Shown here: positions 39,599 to 49,235 of the stretch, piece by piece | Layout: the number at the start of each line of letters is the position of its first letter | How positions within the stretch are numbered: position 1 is the stretch's first letter | Assembly (NCBI RefSeq): GCF_018494085.1 | Contig: NZ_JABBFP010000010.1 | Span: 53,414 to 117,413 of the forward strand | Direction of reading: 5' to 3' | Length of the DNA stretch: 64,000 bases | From: Rosenbergiella collisarenosi | Lineage (GTDB): Bacteria > Pseudomonadota > Gammaproteobacteria > Enterobacterales > Enterobacteriaceae | Made by a program: the position numbers and the translations under genes | Notes under the pieces: model-generated | The model's database searches: none | Seen by the model: only the letters and a program-made list of their open reading frames with translations | What the model was told of the DNA's origin: nothing

Positions 39599-39614
39599 TG
39601 GCATAATTATTGCT
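39599..39614 (+). promoter_or_regulatory. Sigma-54 (RpoN) promoter for oppABCDF
   Basis: TGGCAT-N5-TTGCT with GG at 39600-39601 and GC at 39612-39613, exactly ten bases between. It matches the consensus TGGCAC-N5-TTGC with a single mismatch. Predicted transcription start is near 39625, giving a leader of about 245 nt. Confidence 0.7.
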
Positions 39615-39868
39615 TGTAGATATTTGTAGGGAAAAGTGCAGTAGTTTTAGACGATGATTTTATAGACAAAAGTATTAATAGTGAACAATTAGGCGATTTA
39701 CAGTGAGTTATCTCACAATGGATATAGCTTAGACTTTAAAGTTTATTGATTAAAGAGTAAAAAAATTGTTAGCTGTTAGTAAATATAAGCACAGAAGTTA
39801 TTAAGACAGGCAGGACGTTTACCGGGGATGCCCCTATAACAATAATGAATAGCAAGTGGAGTCGTAAC

Positions 39869-41497
39869 ATGAATTTTACTAAGAAAGTACTCGTCGCTTC
39901 CGTATTGCTGGCACTAGGATCGGGCGAAATGGCTTTTGCTGCGCAGGTCCCTGCAGGTGTTCAATTGGCAGACACTCAGAACTTAGTTAAAGGTAATGGT
40001 GGGGAGGTTCAATCCTTAGATCCCCATAAAATTGAGGGTGTACCCGAGAGTAATGTTAGCCACGACCTGTTCGAAGGCTTAGCGATTACCGATCCTACAG
40101 GTAAAGTGATCCCTGGCGTTGCCGAAAGTTGGGAACAAAAGGATAATAAAGTCTGGACCTTCCACCTGCGTAAGGACGCGAAGTGGTCGAACGGCCAGCC
40201 TGTTACTGCGCAAGACTTCGTATATAGCTGGCAGCGCCTAGCCGACCCGAAAACGGCCTCGCCTTATGCCAGTTACTTACAATATGGGCATATTGAAAAT
40301 ATCGATGCAATCATAGCGGGTAAACTTCCTGCGACTAAATTGGGCGTTAAGGCGCTCGATGCTAATACATTTCAAGTCACGCTTTCTGACCCCATTCCGT
40401 ATTTTTATAAGTTGACTATACACGCGGCAATGTCCCCGGTTTATGCCCCGGCCATCAAGGCATATGGCGATCAGTGGACATCTCCTGCTCACTGGGTCAG
40501 TAATGGCGCTTATACGCTTGCGAGCCATACTGTCAACGAGAGTATTGTGGTGGTGCGCAATAAAAACTATTGGGATAACGCACATACGATTATCAACAAG
40601 GTAACCTTCCTACCGATCGCTTCGGAAGTTACTGACGTAAACCGTTATTTTTCTGACAACGGTAGCGATATAACCTATAACAACCTTCCGATTGAGTTAT
40701 TTAAGAAGCTACAGAAAAATAACCCGAAAGAATTACACGTTGATCCTTACCTCTGCACCTATTTTTACGAGATTAATAATAAGAAGGCGCCATTCACCGA
40801 CGTCAGAGTCAGAACCGCGCTTAAACTCGGTTTGGATAGAGATATTATTGTTAATAAAGTTCTCGCCCAAGGCCAGACTCCCGCCTATAGCTTCACCAAC
40901 CCGGCAACGGATGGTGTGGATATCGCTAAACCAGAGTGGTTCTCTTGGAGCCAAGATAAGCGTAATGCTGAGGCAAAAAAACTGCTTCAAGAAGCCGGAT
41001 ATGGCCCAGATCACCCTTTACAATTCTCGCTGCTTTATAACACTTCTGATCTGCATAAAAAACTGGCTATCGCCGCGGCCGCTATCTGGAAGAAAAACAT
41101 CGGCGTTAACGTAACATTAGTCAATCAAGAGTGGAAAACCTATATTGATTCACGACATCAAGGCAGCTTTGACGTTGCCCGTGCAGGCTGGTGTGCTGAC
41201 TATAATGAACCGAGTTCGTTCTTGAACTACATGCTATCCAATAGCTCGAACAATACCTCCTTCTTCAAGAACGCGGACTTTGATAAAGCTATTGCGGATA
41301 GCGTAAAAGCGGCAGATGAAAACAGTCGTATCGCCGATTACCGTCAAGCAGAGAAGATTCTAGATGAGCAATCTGCGGATATCCCGGTTTTCTATTATGC
41401 GAATACCCGTCTTGTGAAACCTTATGTGGGTGGATATACCGGTAGGGATCCACTGGATAACGTTTACGATAAAAACCTTTATATTATTAAGCACTAA
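39869..41497 (+). CDS. oppA: Periplasmic oligopeptide-binding protein OppA
   Basis: The substrate-binding protein of the Opp ABC importer, which captures peptides of two to five residues in the periplasm. Its 542 residues match E. coli (543). There is a Sec signal peptide ending near MAFAA, then the SBP family-5 pattern GGEVQSLDPHKIEGVPESNVSHDLFEGL, ASPYASYLQYGH, LCTYFYEINN, NTSDLHKKLAIA and RAGWCADYNEPSSFLNYM. I use ATG 39869 with GGAG upstream; the ATG at 39845 would push the signal peptide inward. First gene of oppABCDF, separated from oppB by a stable hairpin. Confidence 0.97.
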   Translation: MNFTKKVLVASVLLALGSGEMAFAAQVPAGVQLADTQNLVKGNGGEVQSLDPHKIEGVPESNVSHDLFEGLAITDPTGKVIPGVAESWEQKDNKVWTFHLRKDAKWSNGQPVTAQDFVYSWQRLADPKTASPYASYLQYGHIENIDAIIAGKLPATKLGVKALDANTFQVTLSDPIPYFYKLTIHAAMSPVYAPAIKAYGDQWTSPAHWVSNGAYTLASHTVNESIVVVRNKNYWDNAHTIINKVTFLPIASEVTDVNRYFSDNGSDITYNNLPIELFKKLQKNNPKELHVDPYLCTYFYEINNKKAPFTDVRVRTALKLGLDRDIIVNKVLAQGQTPAYSFTNPATDGVDIAKPEWFSWSQDKRNAEAKKLLQEAGYGPDHPLQFSLLYNTSDLHKKLAIAAAAIWKKNIGVNVTLVNQEWKTYIDSRHQGSFDVARAGWCADYNEPSSFLNYMLSNSSNNTSFFKNADFDKAIADSVKAADENSRIADYRQAEKILDEQSADIPVFYYANTRLVKPYVGGYTGRDPLDNVYDKNLYIIKH

Positions 41498-41509
41498 TTT
41501 TACAGGCGA

Positions 41510-41531
41510 TACCGGCGTGTAAGCGCCGGTA
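41510..41531 (+). other. Intercistronic hairpin between oppA and oppB
   Basis: Eight-pair stem TACCGGCG / CGCCGGTA with a TGTAAG loop and no T run. Its place suggests that it protects the oppA 3' end from exonucleases and helps produce excess OppA over the membrane subunits. That role is inferred. Confidence 0.65.
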
Positions 41532-41564
41532 TAAATCGTTCTTTTAAGCCTGATAGGTGAAGCA

Positions 41565-42485
41565 ATGTTTAAATTTATTCTACGTCGGTGTCTCGAAGCC
41601 ATTCCGACCCTGTTTATCTTAATTACTATCTCGTTCTTTATGATGCGTCTTGCGCCGGGAAGCCCGTTTACCAGCGAGCGTAGTTTATCGCCAGAAGTGA
41701 TGGCGAATATCGAGGCTAAATACCATCTGAATGAACCGATAGGGCAACAGTATTTCAATTATCTCGTGCAATTAGCGCACGGCGATTTCGGTCCCTCGTT
41801 CAAATATAAAGACTACTCCGTCAACTATCTGGTAGGGCAGGCCTTTCCTGTCTCGGCTAAACTCGGTCTTATTGCCTTTTTCTTTGCCCTTATCGTCGGT
41901 GTCACTGCAGGGATAATTGCAGCGCTTAAACAGAATAGTTGGATAGATTATACCGTGATGGGAATAGCGATGACTGGTGTGGTCATTCCCAGTTTTGTCG
42001 TGGCTCCTCTATTGGTCATGCTGTTTGCTATTTCGTTGAAGTGGCTACCGGGTGGTGGTTGGAATGGTGGGCAATGGCAATACGTATTACTGCCAATGTT
42101 GGCGCTGTCGCTCGCCTATATCGCGAGTATTGCGCGGATTATGCGTGGGTCGATGATTGAAGTGATGCATTCTAACTATATTCGTACCGCACGTGCGAAA
42201 GGGCTTCCCGTTTTTCGTATCGTACTGCGCCACGCATTGCGTCCAGCATTGTTACCGGTTATCTCCTATATGGGGCCAGCCTTCGTTGGCATTATCACCG
42301 GCTCGATGGTTATTGAATCGATATTTGGTCTCCCAGGCATTGGGCAGCTGTTTGTCAATGGTGCGCTTAACCGCGATTATTCGCTGGTGATGAGTTTGAC
42401 CATTTTGGTCGGTGTCTTGACCATTGTCTTTAATGCCATTGTCGATGTGCTATATGCCGTTATCGACCCCAAAATCCGTTACTAA
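41565..42485 (+). CDS. oppB: Oligopeptide ABC transporter permease OppB
   Basis: One of two membrane subunits of the Opp importer, 306 residues as in E. coli. There are about six transmembrane segments, starting FKFILRRCLEAIPTLFILI. The ABC-permease EAA loop is visible as YIRTARAKGLPVFRIVLRHALRPALLP (conserved segment near residue 205-230). The end VLYAVIDPKIRY matches E. coli. It is followed by oppC after 13 bases. Confidence 0.97.
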   Translation: MFKFILRRCLEAIPTLFILITISFFMMRLAPGSPFTSERSLSPEVMANIEAKYHLNEPIGQQYFNYLVQLAHGDFGPSFKYKDYSVNYLVGQAFPVSAKLGLIAFFFALIVGVTAGIIAALKQNSWIDYTVMGIAMTGVVIPSFVVAPLLVMLFAISLKWLPGGGWNGGQWQYVLLPMLALSLAYIASIARIMRGSMIEVMHSNYIRTARAKGLPVFRIVLRHALRPALLPVISYMGPAFVGIITGSMVIESIFGLPGIGQLFVNGALNRDYSLVMSLTILVGVLTIVFNAIVDVLYAVIDPKIRY

Positions 42486-42498
42486 GCTGGAGACCTGC

Positions 42499-43407
42499 AT
42501 GTTAGCAAGTAAAAAAAATAGCCAAGCGGTCGAAGCGTTCACCGAGCAACTCGATATCGAAGGGCGTAGCCTGTGGCAGGATGCCCGCCGTCGTTTTATT
42601 CATAACCGTGCGGCACTGTTCAGCCTGATTGTTTTGATGCTGATTGTACTGTTTGTGATTGTCGCGCCGATGCTCTCGTCGTTTGCCTATGACGATACCG
42701 ACTGGTCGATGATGTCAGCCGCACCTGACCTAGCCTCTAAACATTATTTCGGCACCGACTCGTCGGGTCGCGACCTGCTCGTTCGCGTCGCGATCGGGGG
42801 ACGGATATCGTTAATGGTCGGTATCGCCTCGGCAATTATCGCCGTCATTGTGGGAACGTTCTACGGCTCCTTGGCGGGCTATTTAGGTGGAAAAACAGAC
42901 GCCGTCATGATGCGGATATTGGAAATTCTTAACTCTTTTCCCTTCATGTTTTTCGTGATCCTTTTAGTGACCTTCTTCGGACGAAATATCCTGCTTATTT
43001 TCGTCGCGATTGGCATGGTGTCTTGGCTAGATATGGCGCGAATTGTACGTGGACAAACCCTAGGGCTTAAGCGTAAGGAGTTTATCGAGGCGGCACAAGT
43101 CGGGGGGGTGTCGACGGTGAAGATCGTGCTACGTCATATCGTCCCCAACGTCCTTGGCGTCGTGGTGGTCTATGCGTCACTCTTGGTCCCTAGTATGATT
43201 TTATTCGAATCGTTTTTAAGCTTTTTAGGCCTTGGTACTCAAGAGCCACTAAGTAGCTGGGGCGCATTGTTAAGTGACGGCGCAAACTCGATGGAAGTCT
43301 CGCCGTGGTTACTGCTATTTCCTGCAGGGTTTTTGGTAGTCACCTTATTTTGTTTTAATTTTATCGGCGACGGCTTACGCGATGCGCTCGATCCAAAAGA
43401 TCGCTAG
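42499..43407 (+). CDS. oppC: Oligopeptide ABC transporter permease OppC
   Basis: The second membrane subunit of the Opp importer, 302 residues as in E. coli. There is a long cytoplasmic N-terminus ([16 protein letters not shown]), six hydrophobic segments, and the EAA motif [33 protein letters not shown] and [17 protein letters not shown] are family hallmarks. I use ATG 42499 with GGAG upstream; the open frame extends back into oppB but those codons belong to oppB. Confidence 0.97.
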   Translation: MLASKKNSQAVEAFTEQLDIEGRSLWQDARRRFIHNRAALFSLIVLMLIVLFVIVAPMLSSFAYDDTDWSMMSAAPDLASKHYFGTDSSGRDLLVRVAIGGRISLMVGIASAIIAVIVGTFYGSLAGYLGGKTDAVMMRILEILNSFPFMFFVILLVTFFGRNILLIFVAIGMVSWLDMARIVRGQTLGLKRKEFIEAAQVGGVSTVKIVLRHIVPNVLGVVVVYASLLVPSMILFESFLSFLGLGTQEPLSSWGALLSDGANSMEVSPWLLLFPAGFLVVTLFCFNFIGDGLRDALDPKDR

Positions 43408-43415
43408 GAGGGACA

Positions 43416-44402
43416 ATGACTTTATCAACTCAGCATCCGCTATTGCTTGATGTAAAAGACTTACGCGTTACCTTTACGACACACGATGGCGATGTCACAG
43501 CGGTGAATGATCTTAATTTCTCGTTGAAACCGGGGGAAACCTTAGGGATCGTCGGCGAATCTGGTTCCGGTAAATCGCAAACTGCCTTCGCCTTGATGGG
43601 GTTGTTAGCCAAAAATGGCCGTATCGGTGGATCCGCGCTGTTTAATGGGCAAGAGATCCTCAACCTCCCGGAAGCAAAACTTAATCGGCTGCGTGCCGAA
43701 GAAGTTGCCATGATTTTCCAAGACCCGATGACCTCGCTTAATCCTTATATGAAAGTTGGCGATCAGCTTACCGAAGTGTTACGGCTACATAAGGGATTAA
43801 GTAAAAAAGAGGCTTATCAGCACTCGTTACGCATGTTAGATGCAGTAAAAATGCCTGAAGCGACAAAAAGAATGGCGATGTACCCGCATGAGTTCTCAGG
43901 GGGAATGCGCCAACGGGTGATGATAGCGATGGCCTTACTCTGTCAGCCCAAACTACTGATTGCGGATGAACCGACCACCGCACTCGACGTTACCGTCCAA
44001 GCGCAGATTATGACGTTGCTTAACGAGCTCAAGCATGAATTTAATACCGCTATTATCATGATTACTCATGATCTTGGGGTAGTGGCGGGGATCTGTGACA
44101 AAGTATTGGTGATGTACGCGGGAAGGACGATGGAGTACGGCAGCGCTCGTGATATTTTCTATCGGCCGGTCCATCCTTATTCTCAAGGATTGTTGAGTGC
44201 GGTGCCACGGCTCGACAGTGACGACGATATGCTGATTACCATTCCCGGTAACCCGCCGAACCTATTACGCCTTCCAAGTGGCTGTCCTTTTCAGCCACGA
44301 TGTGCCTACGCAACCGAGATATGCCAGCAACCGCCGAAATTGGAAGCGTTTGCAGCGGAGCGTTTACGCGCCTGCCATCACCCACTGGAGGTCACGCCAT
44401 GA
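43416..44402 (+). CDS. oppD: Oligopeptide ABC transporter ATPase OppD
   Basis: A cytoplasmic ATPase subunit of 328 residues. It has Walker [10 protein letters not shown] (about 45-53), Q-loop [14 protein letters not shown] signature FSGGMRQR, Walker [14 protein letters not shown] and switch His in ITHDLGVV. The C-terminal peptide-transporter extension has the cysteine pattern [16 protein letters not shown]...CHHP, which ligates a 4Fe-4S cluster in related dipeptide importers. The stop overlaps the oppF start (ATGA). Confidence 0.97.
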   Translation: MTLSTQHPLLLDVKDLRVTFTTHDGDVTAVNDLNFSLKPGETLGIVGESGSGKSQTAFALMGLLAKNGRIGGSALFNGQEILNLPEAKLNRLRAEEVAMIFQDPMTSLNPYMKVGDQLTEVLRLHKGLSKKEAYQHSLRMLDAVKMPEATKRMAMYPHEFSGGMRQRVMIAMALLCQPKLLIADEPTTALDVTVQAQIMTLLNELKHEFNTAIIMITHDLGVVAGICDKVLVMYAGRTMEYGSARDIFYRPVHPYSQGLLSAVPRLDSDDDMLITIPGNPPNLLRLPSGCPFQPRCAYATEICQQPPKLEAFAAERLRACHHPLEVTP

Positions 44403-45406
44403 ACGATAGTGCACTGCAAGAAAGAAAAGTACTGCTAGAAATTTCTGACCTCCGTGTTCATTTCGATATCAAGGATGGTAAACAGTGGTTCTGGCAGCCG
44501 AAGAAAAGCTTGAAAGCGGTAGATGGCGTTAGCCTGCGTTTATACGAAGGCGAAACGCTGGGTGTGGTCGGGGAGTCTGGATGCGGAAAGTCGACGCTCG
44601 CACGGGCCATCATTGGCCTAGTTAAAGCCAAAGGCGGTCGAGTCACTTGGTTGGGCCGTGATCTCTTGGGGCAAGATGAAAAGGCTTGGCGCGAGGCCCG
44701 CACGGATATTCAAATGATTTTCCAAGATCCTCTCGCATCATTAAACCCGCGAATGACAGTGGGTGATATCATCGCTGAACCCCTACGTACGTATTATCCG
44801 AACATGGCTAAGCGTGAGATCAACGAGAAAGTACGTGCGATGATGATGAAGGTAGGGTTGCTTCCCAACTTAGTCAACCGCTATCCTCACGAGTTTTCCG
44901 GCGGTCAATGCCAACGTATTGGTATAGCGCGCGCACTTATCTTAGAGCCAAAACTCGTTATCTGCGATGAGCCTGTTTCGGCCTTGGATGTTTCCATTCA
45001 AGCGCAGGTGGTTAATTTACTGCAGAAATTACAGCGAGAAATGGGGCTTTCGTTAATCTTTATCGCGCATGATCTCGCGGTCGTTAAGCATATCTCGGAT
45101 CGTGTGTTAGTGATGTACCTAGGCCATGCGGTGGAGCTAGGCACCTATGATCAGGTTTATCATCGGCCACTACACCCCTACACCCAAGCATTGATGTCAG
45201 CGGTGCCGATCCCCGATCCGGATAAGGAACTCACAAAACAGGTGCAATTATTGGAGGGCGAGCTACCTTCGCCTATCAATCCGCCTTCGGGATGTGTATT
45301 TAGAACCCGTTGCCCGCAGGCGGTTGCTGAATGTGCCACAACGCGTCCAGTTTTAGAAGGAAGCTTTCGGCATGCGGTCTCCTGTCTGAAGGTTGATCCG
45401 CTTTAA
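44399..45406 (+). CDS. oppF: Oligopeptide ABC transporter ATPase OppF
   Basis: The second ATPase of the Opp importer, 335 residues against 334 in E. coli. It has Walker [10 protein letters not shown] (about 60-68), Q-loop [13 protein letters not shown], signature FSGGQCQR, Walker [14 protein letters not shown] and switch [10 protein letters not shown]. The C-terminal [16 protein letters not shown] is the cysteine cluster shared with OppD. I use ATG 44399, overlapping the oppD stop; a longer open frame upstream lies within oppD. Confidence 0.97.
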   Translation: MNDSALQERKVLLEISDLRVHFDIKDGKQWFWQPKKSLKAVDGVSLRLYEGETLGVVGESGCGKSTLARAIIGLVKAKGGRVTWLGRDLLGQDEKAWREARTDIQMIFQDPLASLNPRMTVGDIIAEPLRTYYPNMAKREINEKVRAMMMKVGLLPNLVNRYPHEFSGGQCQRIGIARALILEPKLVICDEPVSALDVSIQAQVVNLLQKLQREMGLSLIFIAHDLAVVKHISDRVLVMYLGHAVELGTYDQVYHRPLHPYTQALMSAVPIPDPDKELTKQVQLLEGELPSPINPPSGCVFRTRCPQAVAECATTRPVLEGSFRHAVSCLKVDPL

Positions 45407-45434
45407 AAAAAACGCCCTAGCCTAGGCTAGGGCG
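45405..45434 (-). terminator. Terminator of yciU
   Basis: A perfect 22-bp palindrome (45413-45434, core CCTAGG) followed, in the minus direction, by eight T. On the plus strand there is no T run, but the hairpin may still protect the opp transcript end. Confidence 0.88.
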
Positions 45435-45448
45435 CTTATCGCAAGCGT

Positions 45449-45772
45449 TTATTCACGCCAGAGAATGTGACAGAGTTTATGGTCTTTTTCCCTACAGAGT
45501 AGAACACGCGCAAAGATGTCGGTAACCGGGGCATCTTCATCCTCGCCTAAGCCGATTACGACTTCTGCAAAGAAGTCCGGATTTAAATCAAAATCAACGT
45601 GTTCTTCCCAATCGGCAGACGGGTCGTGAAGCTCAGCTCCTCCACGGGATTCGAATTGTAGATTAAACAGAATTGTATCTGCCGGGTCCAGATTATCAGC
45701 CGCTAACTCTAAAAAAATATCGTAGGCTTGTTCGAGTGTTTCATCTTCAGTAAGGCGATTGTTTAAATCCAT
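45449..45772 (-). CDS. yciU: YciU family acidic protein (UPF0263)
   Basis: A 107-residue acidic protein, close to E. coli YciU throughout: [58 protein letters not shown] and the end [13 protein letters not shown]. It belongs to the family described as possible dsDNA mimics; a function has not been fixed. It follows clsA on the same strand after 44 bases. Confidence 0.94.
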   Translation of the reverse strand: MDLNNRLTEDETLEQAYDIFLELAADNLDPADTILFNLQFESRGGAELHDPSADWEEHVDFDLNPDFFAEVVIGLGEDEDAPVTDIFARVLLCREKDHKLCHILWRE

Positions 45773-45816
45773 AAGTATTCGAATTATTCTCAGTGAAAAG
45801 TGACATTAAGGCTGTT

Positions 45817-47283
45817 TTACAATAACGGACTTAAGAAGTAAAACAATCGTTCAACAATTCGCTTCCAATACGCACGGTGTAACCAGGTTTCCCGTGAGAG
45901 GAGAGTAGAGCGCGCAATATAATCACGTTGAACACAGTCGAGGTCGTGGCCGAAATCGGCATCGTCGATGACCAAAGTGATTTCGAAGTTTAACCACAGG
46001 CTACGCATATCCAAGTTTACGGTACCGACTAGGCTCAGCTGCCCATCGATTAGGACACTCTTTGTATGTAGAAGGTCGTCTTGGAACAGATAGATATTAA
46101 CGCCAGCGTCGAGTAGCTCAGTGAAAAACGCGCGGCTCGCCCAGCCGACCAGTAAAGAATCATTATTCTTCGGTACGATCAAGCTTACCTCAACGCCGCG
46201 TAACGCTGCCGTACAGATGGCATGAAGCAGGTCATCACTCGGCACGAAATAGGGCGTGGTCATGATAAGACTTTCGCGAGCAGCATAGATAGCGGTAAGC
46301 AGTGCCTGATGAATAAGGTCTTCCGGGAAACCTGGGCCTGAGGCAATGACGTGAATGGTATGTCCAGAAGATTGTTCAAAGGGCATACTTACACGTTCAG
46401 GCAGTGGAGGAAGTACGCGCTCGCCAGTTTCAATCTCCCAGTCACAAGAATAGACAATGCCCAACGTTGTCGCGACCGGGCCTTCCATCCGCGCCATCAG
46501 GTCGACCCATTGTCCCACGCCTGCGTCTTGTTTAAAGAAGCGAGGATCGACCATGTTCATGCTGCCGGTATAGGCGATAGCATTATCGATAAGGACGATT
46601 TTTCGATGTTGACGGAGATCTAAACGCCGTAGAAAGAAGCGGAAGACATTAACTGGGAGGGCTTGTACGACCTCAATTCCAGCATGGCGCATCCGCTCCG
46701 GCCAAACGCTCTTAAAGAACTGGCGGCTCCCTGCACAATCTAACAGGACTCGACAAGTCACCCCACGACGAGCCGCTGAGATCAAAGCATTCGCGACGTG
46801 GTCGCTCTTTCCGCCCGGCTGCCAGATATAGAAAACCATTTCGATGGTATGGTGAGCAAGATGTATGTCGCGAATTAGCGCAGTCATTACGTCCGACGCG
46901 CTGGTCAGGAGCTGTAACTGGTTACCTTTGACGCCAGGAATTCCCTGACGGTTCTCGCAGAGCCTAAATAGACTGCTGGCAACGTCACTGGTCTGGTTAG
47001 CAAAAATATGTTGGCAACTTTTTAAATCTTGTAGCCACTGAGCTGTCGCCGGCCACATACTGCGTGCACGTTCAGCCCGACGTCGACCCAGATAGAGTTC
47101 GCCGAAGGCGATGTAGGCGATAACCCCGAGTAAGGGGAGAAAAAAGATAATGAGTAACCAAACCATAGATGACGAGACGGTTCGGCGTTTAATGAGAACC
47201 CTTACCGTGATACTCGCGATCAATAGCCAGTAGCTAAAGAGAATGACACCATTTAGTACGCCATAGAAAGTCGCAGAGGTCAT
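45817..47283 (-). CDS. clsA: Cardiolipin synthase A
   Basis: Membrane phospholipase-D-family enzyme that joins two phosphatidylglycerol molecules into cardiolipin. Its 488 residues match E. coli ClsA (486). There are two N-terminal transmembrane helices ([41 protein letters not shown]) and two HKD motifs: [21 protein letters not shown] at about 220-240 and [20 protein letters not shown] at about 400-418. The C-terminal [22 protein letters not shown] is conserved. Confidence 0.96.
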   Translation of the reverse strand: MTSATFYGVLNGVILFSYWLLIASITVRVLIKRRTVSSSMVWLLIIFFLPLLGVIAYIAFGELYLGRRRAERARSMWPATAQWLQDLKSCQHIFANQTSDVASSLFRLCENRQGIPGVKGNQLQLLTSASDVMTALIRDIHLAHHTIEMVFYIWQPGGKSDHVANALISAARRGVTCRVLLDCAGSRQFFKSVWPERMRHAGIEVVQALPVNVFRFFLRRLDLRQHRKIVLIDNAIAYTGSMNMVDPRFFKQDAGVGQWVDLMARMEGPVATTLGIVYSCDWEIETGERVLPPLPERVSMPFEQSSGHTIHVIASGPGFPEDLIHQALLTAIYAARESLIMTTPYFVPSDDLLHAICTAALRGVEVSLIVPKNNDSLLVGWASRAFFTELLDAGVNIYLFQDDLLHTKSVLIDGQLSLVGTVNLDMRSLWLNFEITLVIDDADFGHDLDCVQRDYIARSTLLSRETWLHRAYWKRIVERLFYFLSPLL

Positions 47284-47413
47284 AGGTGAGAAAAATTCCT
47301 CAATTTAAGTTGAGAGTAGTGTACGTGGTGTATAAGGAATGTAAACAGCTTCGAGGTATTGATTAAGTAAGAGAGGTAATCAATCAATGAGCGGGATAGC
47401 AGAGAGAGGGCGC

Positions 47414-47491
47414 GAACATTAGATCAAACAATGTTCCTAAAAGCCGGGCGTTTTAAGCCGAGCGGAGAGGTGGACGAGTCTATTCTCCGCT
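47414..47491 (-). other. Two hairpins downstream of yciI
   Basis: Stem AGCGGAGA / TCTCCGCT (47461-47468 with 47484-47491), close behind the yciI stop, and GAACATT / AATGTTC (47414-47420 with 47430-47436). Neither has a clear T run. The first is a possible weak terminator for yciI. The rest of the 215-bp gap to clsA shows nothing recognisable. Confidence 0.4.
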
Positions 47492-47498
47492 GACTGAC

Positions 47499-47795
47499 TT
47501 AGAAAACGCGTTTAAATGGTCGAACGGTAACCGTTTGGTAGATACCTGCCGCGACATAAGGATCGTCATTTGCCCATGTCTGTGCGTCATCCAGTGATGG
47601 AAATTCAGCGATAATGACAGAACCGGAAAACCCTGCGTGTCCCGCCTCTTCACTATCGGCAATCGGCATAGGCCCCGCAACGACGAGACGGTTCTCATCT
47701 TTCAATATCTGTAAACGAGCGAGATGGGCGGCTCGTACGGTTAGACGCTTTTCTAATGAGTCTTTATTATCTTCGGCGTAAATGGCATAAAGCAC
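47499..47795 (-). CDS. yciI: YciI family protein
   Basis: A 98-residue protein with the YCII ferredoxin-like fold, matching E. coli YciI in length and sequence. The conserved His-Asp pair thought to form its active site is present in [10 protein letters not shown] and [10 protein letters not shown]. It starts at GTG 47795 with GAAGG upstream. The reaction is not known. It is divergent from tonB, as in E. coli. Confidence 0.93.
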   Translation of the reverse strand: MLYAIYAEDNKDSLEKRLTVRAAHLARLQILKDENRLVVAGPMPIADSEEAGHAGFSGSVIIAEFPSLDDAQTWANDDPYVAAGIYQTVTVRPFKRVF

Positions 47796-47863
47796 AGGCG
47801 TACCTTCGTAGGTAAGAATAAAAGGTGAAAGTTACTGCAATATGACCTAGCGTGCAATTAAAA

Positions 47864-47882
47864 GCTAATGATATTAAAATTA
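47864..47882 (+). promoter_or_regulatory. Candidate Fur box upstream of tonB
   Basis: GCTAATGATATTAAAATTA matches the 19-bp Fur consensus (GATAATGATAATCATTATC) at 12 of 19 positions, including a run of eight, TAATGATA. It lies about 80 bases before the tonB ATG, where Fur control is expected from E. coli. Confidence 0.45.
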
Positions 47883-47961
47883 GGCTCTGTAATGAAAACG
47901 GGATTGAAACTGATTGCTATTTGCATTTAGAATAAAGCTAATCTGTCGAGCGAAGAATATT

Positions 47962-48738
47962 ATGAGCAGTCTAACCGAAGAGTTACCTAAACGTGGGTCG
48001 ATTGCGACGATCGTTTCTATCGCATTACATGGCGCAGTGGTTGCTGGATTACTCTACGCATCTATGAGTCACGATATCCAGTTGCCGCCTCCTCAGCAGG
48101 CTATTAATGTCTCGTTAGTCGCGCCTGAGGTTCAGCCTGAGCTTGCGGCGAAGAGCGCGCCAGCGCCATCCCAACCGGTATCGACGCCAATTGATACACC
48201 AGAGCCGCAGGTAGAGCAGCCGCCCGTCGAGCAGAAGGTCGCCATCCCGGTCGAAAAACCTAAGCCGAAACCGGTGAAAAAAGTGGTTCATAAACCGGTG
48301 CATCACGAAAAACCGAAACCTGTCGTACATAAGCCGGTAGAAAAGCCCGTGGAGCGTAAGACCCCCACAACGGAAGACAATCCTTTTAACCAGCAAAATA
48401 CGCAGCCGCAGACGCGTGCCCAAACTGCGCCGCAGAAGTCGACTGATCAGCAAAAGAGTGTCTCTGAAGGGAAACCACAGCGTCTTGCGACCGTCAATCC
48501 GGCTTATCCAGCACGAGCCTTAGCCTTACATGTTGAAGGCCGAGTGCGTGTTAAGTTTGATGTCGATGGGAGCGGCGCGGTAGGGAATATTGAGATTGTC
48601 TCTGCCGACCCACGCGGGATGTTTGACCGTGAGGTAAGACAAGCCATTAAACGCTGGCGCTATGCACCAGGCCATCCTGCTCAAGGACAGACGTTCAATA
48701 TTATCTTCAGAATAGATGGAAGTTCAACGATAGAGTAG
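47962..48738 (+). CDS. tonB: TonB energy-transducing protein
   Basis: Spans the periplasm and transmits the proton-motive force from ExbB-ExbD to outer-membrane siderophore and B12 receptors. Its 258 residues have an N-terminal anchor (IVSIALHGAVVAGLLYASM, about 13-31), a rigid Pro-rich region with Glu-Pro then Lys-Pro repeats (about 60-135), and a C-terminal TonB domain (NPAYPARALALHVEGRVRVKF, AIKRWRYAPG). I use ATG 47962 (MSSLTEELPKRG); the open frame extends 16 codons upstream without a site. E. coli TonB has 239 residues. Confidence 0.95.
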   Translation: MSSLTEELPKRGSIATIVSIALHGAVVAGLLYASMSHDIQLPPPQQAINVSLVAPEVQPELAAKSAPAPSQPVSTPIDTPEPQVEQPPVEQKVAIPVEKPKPKPVKKVVHKPVHHEKPKPVVHKPVEKPVERKTPTTEDNPFNQQNTQPQTRAQTAPQKSTDQQKSVSEGKPQRLATVNPAYPARALALHVEGRVRVKFDVDGSGAVGNIEIVSADPRGMFDREVRQAIKRWRYAPGHPAQGQTFNIIFRIDGSSTIE

Positions 48739-48740
48739 AA

Positions 48741-48770
48741 AATAAACGTGAAGGAAACTTCACGCTTATT
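48741..48770. terminator. Bidirectional terminator between tonB and yciA
   Basis: Stem AATAAaCGTGAAG / CTTCACGcTTATT with a GAAA tetraloop and one internal mismatch, between convergent genes. Confidence 0.7.
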
Positions 48771-48780
48771 ACGGCAAGTC

Positions 48781-49197
48781 TTAATTGGCTAACCCTTGCG
48801 TCTGCTCGGGTAGCGAACGCGGCTTGCCAGACTCGTCTACCGCAACGTAAATAAAGACCGCCTCAGTGGTACAGTAACGTTGACCGATAGGTTCGGAGGA
48901 AACTTTTTTTATCCAAACTTCCACATTGATAGTGATCGAACTATTTCCTGTCTTGATGCAACTCGCGTAGCAACTCACTACATCGCCGACGGCAACAGGC
49001 TTCAAGAAAGTCATCCCATCGACGCGAACGGTCACCACTCGCCCTTCAGCGATCTCTTTCGCGAGTATTGCACCGCCCATGTCCATTTGTGACATCACCC
49101 AGCCACCGAAGATATCACCGTTTGCATTGGTATCGGCAGGCATTGCGAGTGTACGCAGGACCATTTCGCCCTGCGGGCTTCTGGTAATCTCTGTCAT
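48781..49197 (-). CDS. yciA: Acyl-CoA thioesterase YciA
   Basis: A cytoplasmic hot-dog-fold thioesterase that hydrolyses a range of acyl-CoAs. Its 138 residues carry the active-site motif DTNANGDIFGGWVMSQMD (about 22-39), GRVVTVRVDGMTF and EPIGQRYCTTEAVF. I use ATG 49197 with GGAG upstream, rather than the ATG five codons earlier. It is the last gene of yciC-yciB-yciA, as in E. coli. Confidence 0.95.
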   Translation of the reverse strand: MTEITRSPQGEMVLRTLAMPADTNANGDIFGGWVMSQMDMGGAILAKEIAEGRVVTVRVDGMTFLKPVAVGDVVSCYASCIKTGNSSITINVEVWIKKVSSEPIGQRYCTTEAVFIYVAVDESGKPRSLPEQTQGLAN

Positions 49198-49235
49198 GAC
49201 ATTGCTCCACAATATTTAATTTTTATTTTAGATAT

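Larger units (their letters stand above)
39329..39868 (+). other. Long oppA upstream region with Ntr-type control elements
   Basis: A 540-bp non-coding stretch between tdk and oppA. It holds three NtrC-like sites, a sigma-54 promoter (both listed separately), and then about 245 nt of probable oppA leader. Near the gene there is a small GGGG/CCCC hairpin (about 39826-39836) followed by the CA-rich stretch ATAACAATAA just before the start. CA-rich sequence of that kind is what the small RNA GcvB pairs with on oppA in E. coli, but that assignment is inference. A 65-codon open frame inside it looks accidental. Confidence 0.6.

Noticed and set aside
39432..39629. 65-codon open frame in the oppA upstream region
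   Set aside because: It overlaps the third NtrC site and the sigma-54 promoter, has no clear ribosome binding site, and its protein has no family features.
48115..48453. Antisense open frame of 112 codons opposite tonB
   Set aside because: Its Arg/Leu-rich repetitive protein is the mirror of the Pro/Lys/Glu repeats of tonB; a codon shadow.
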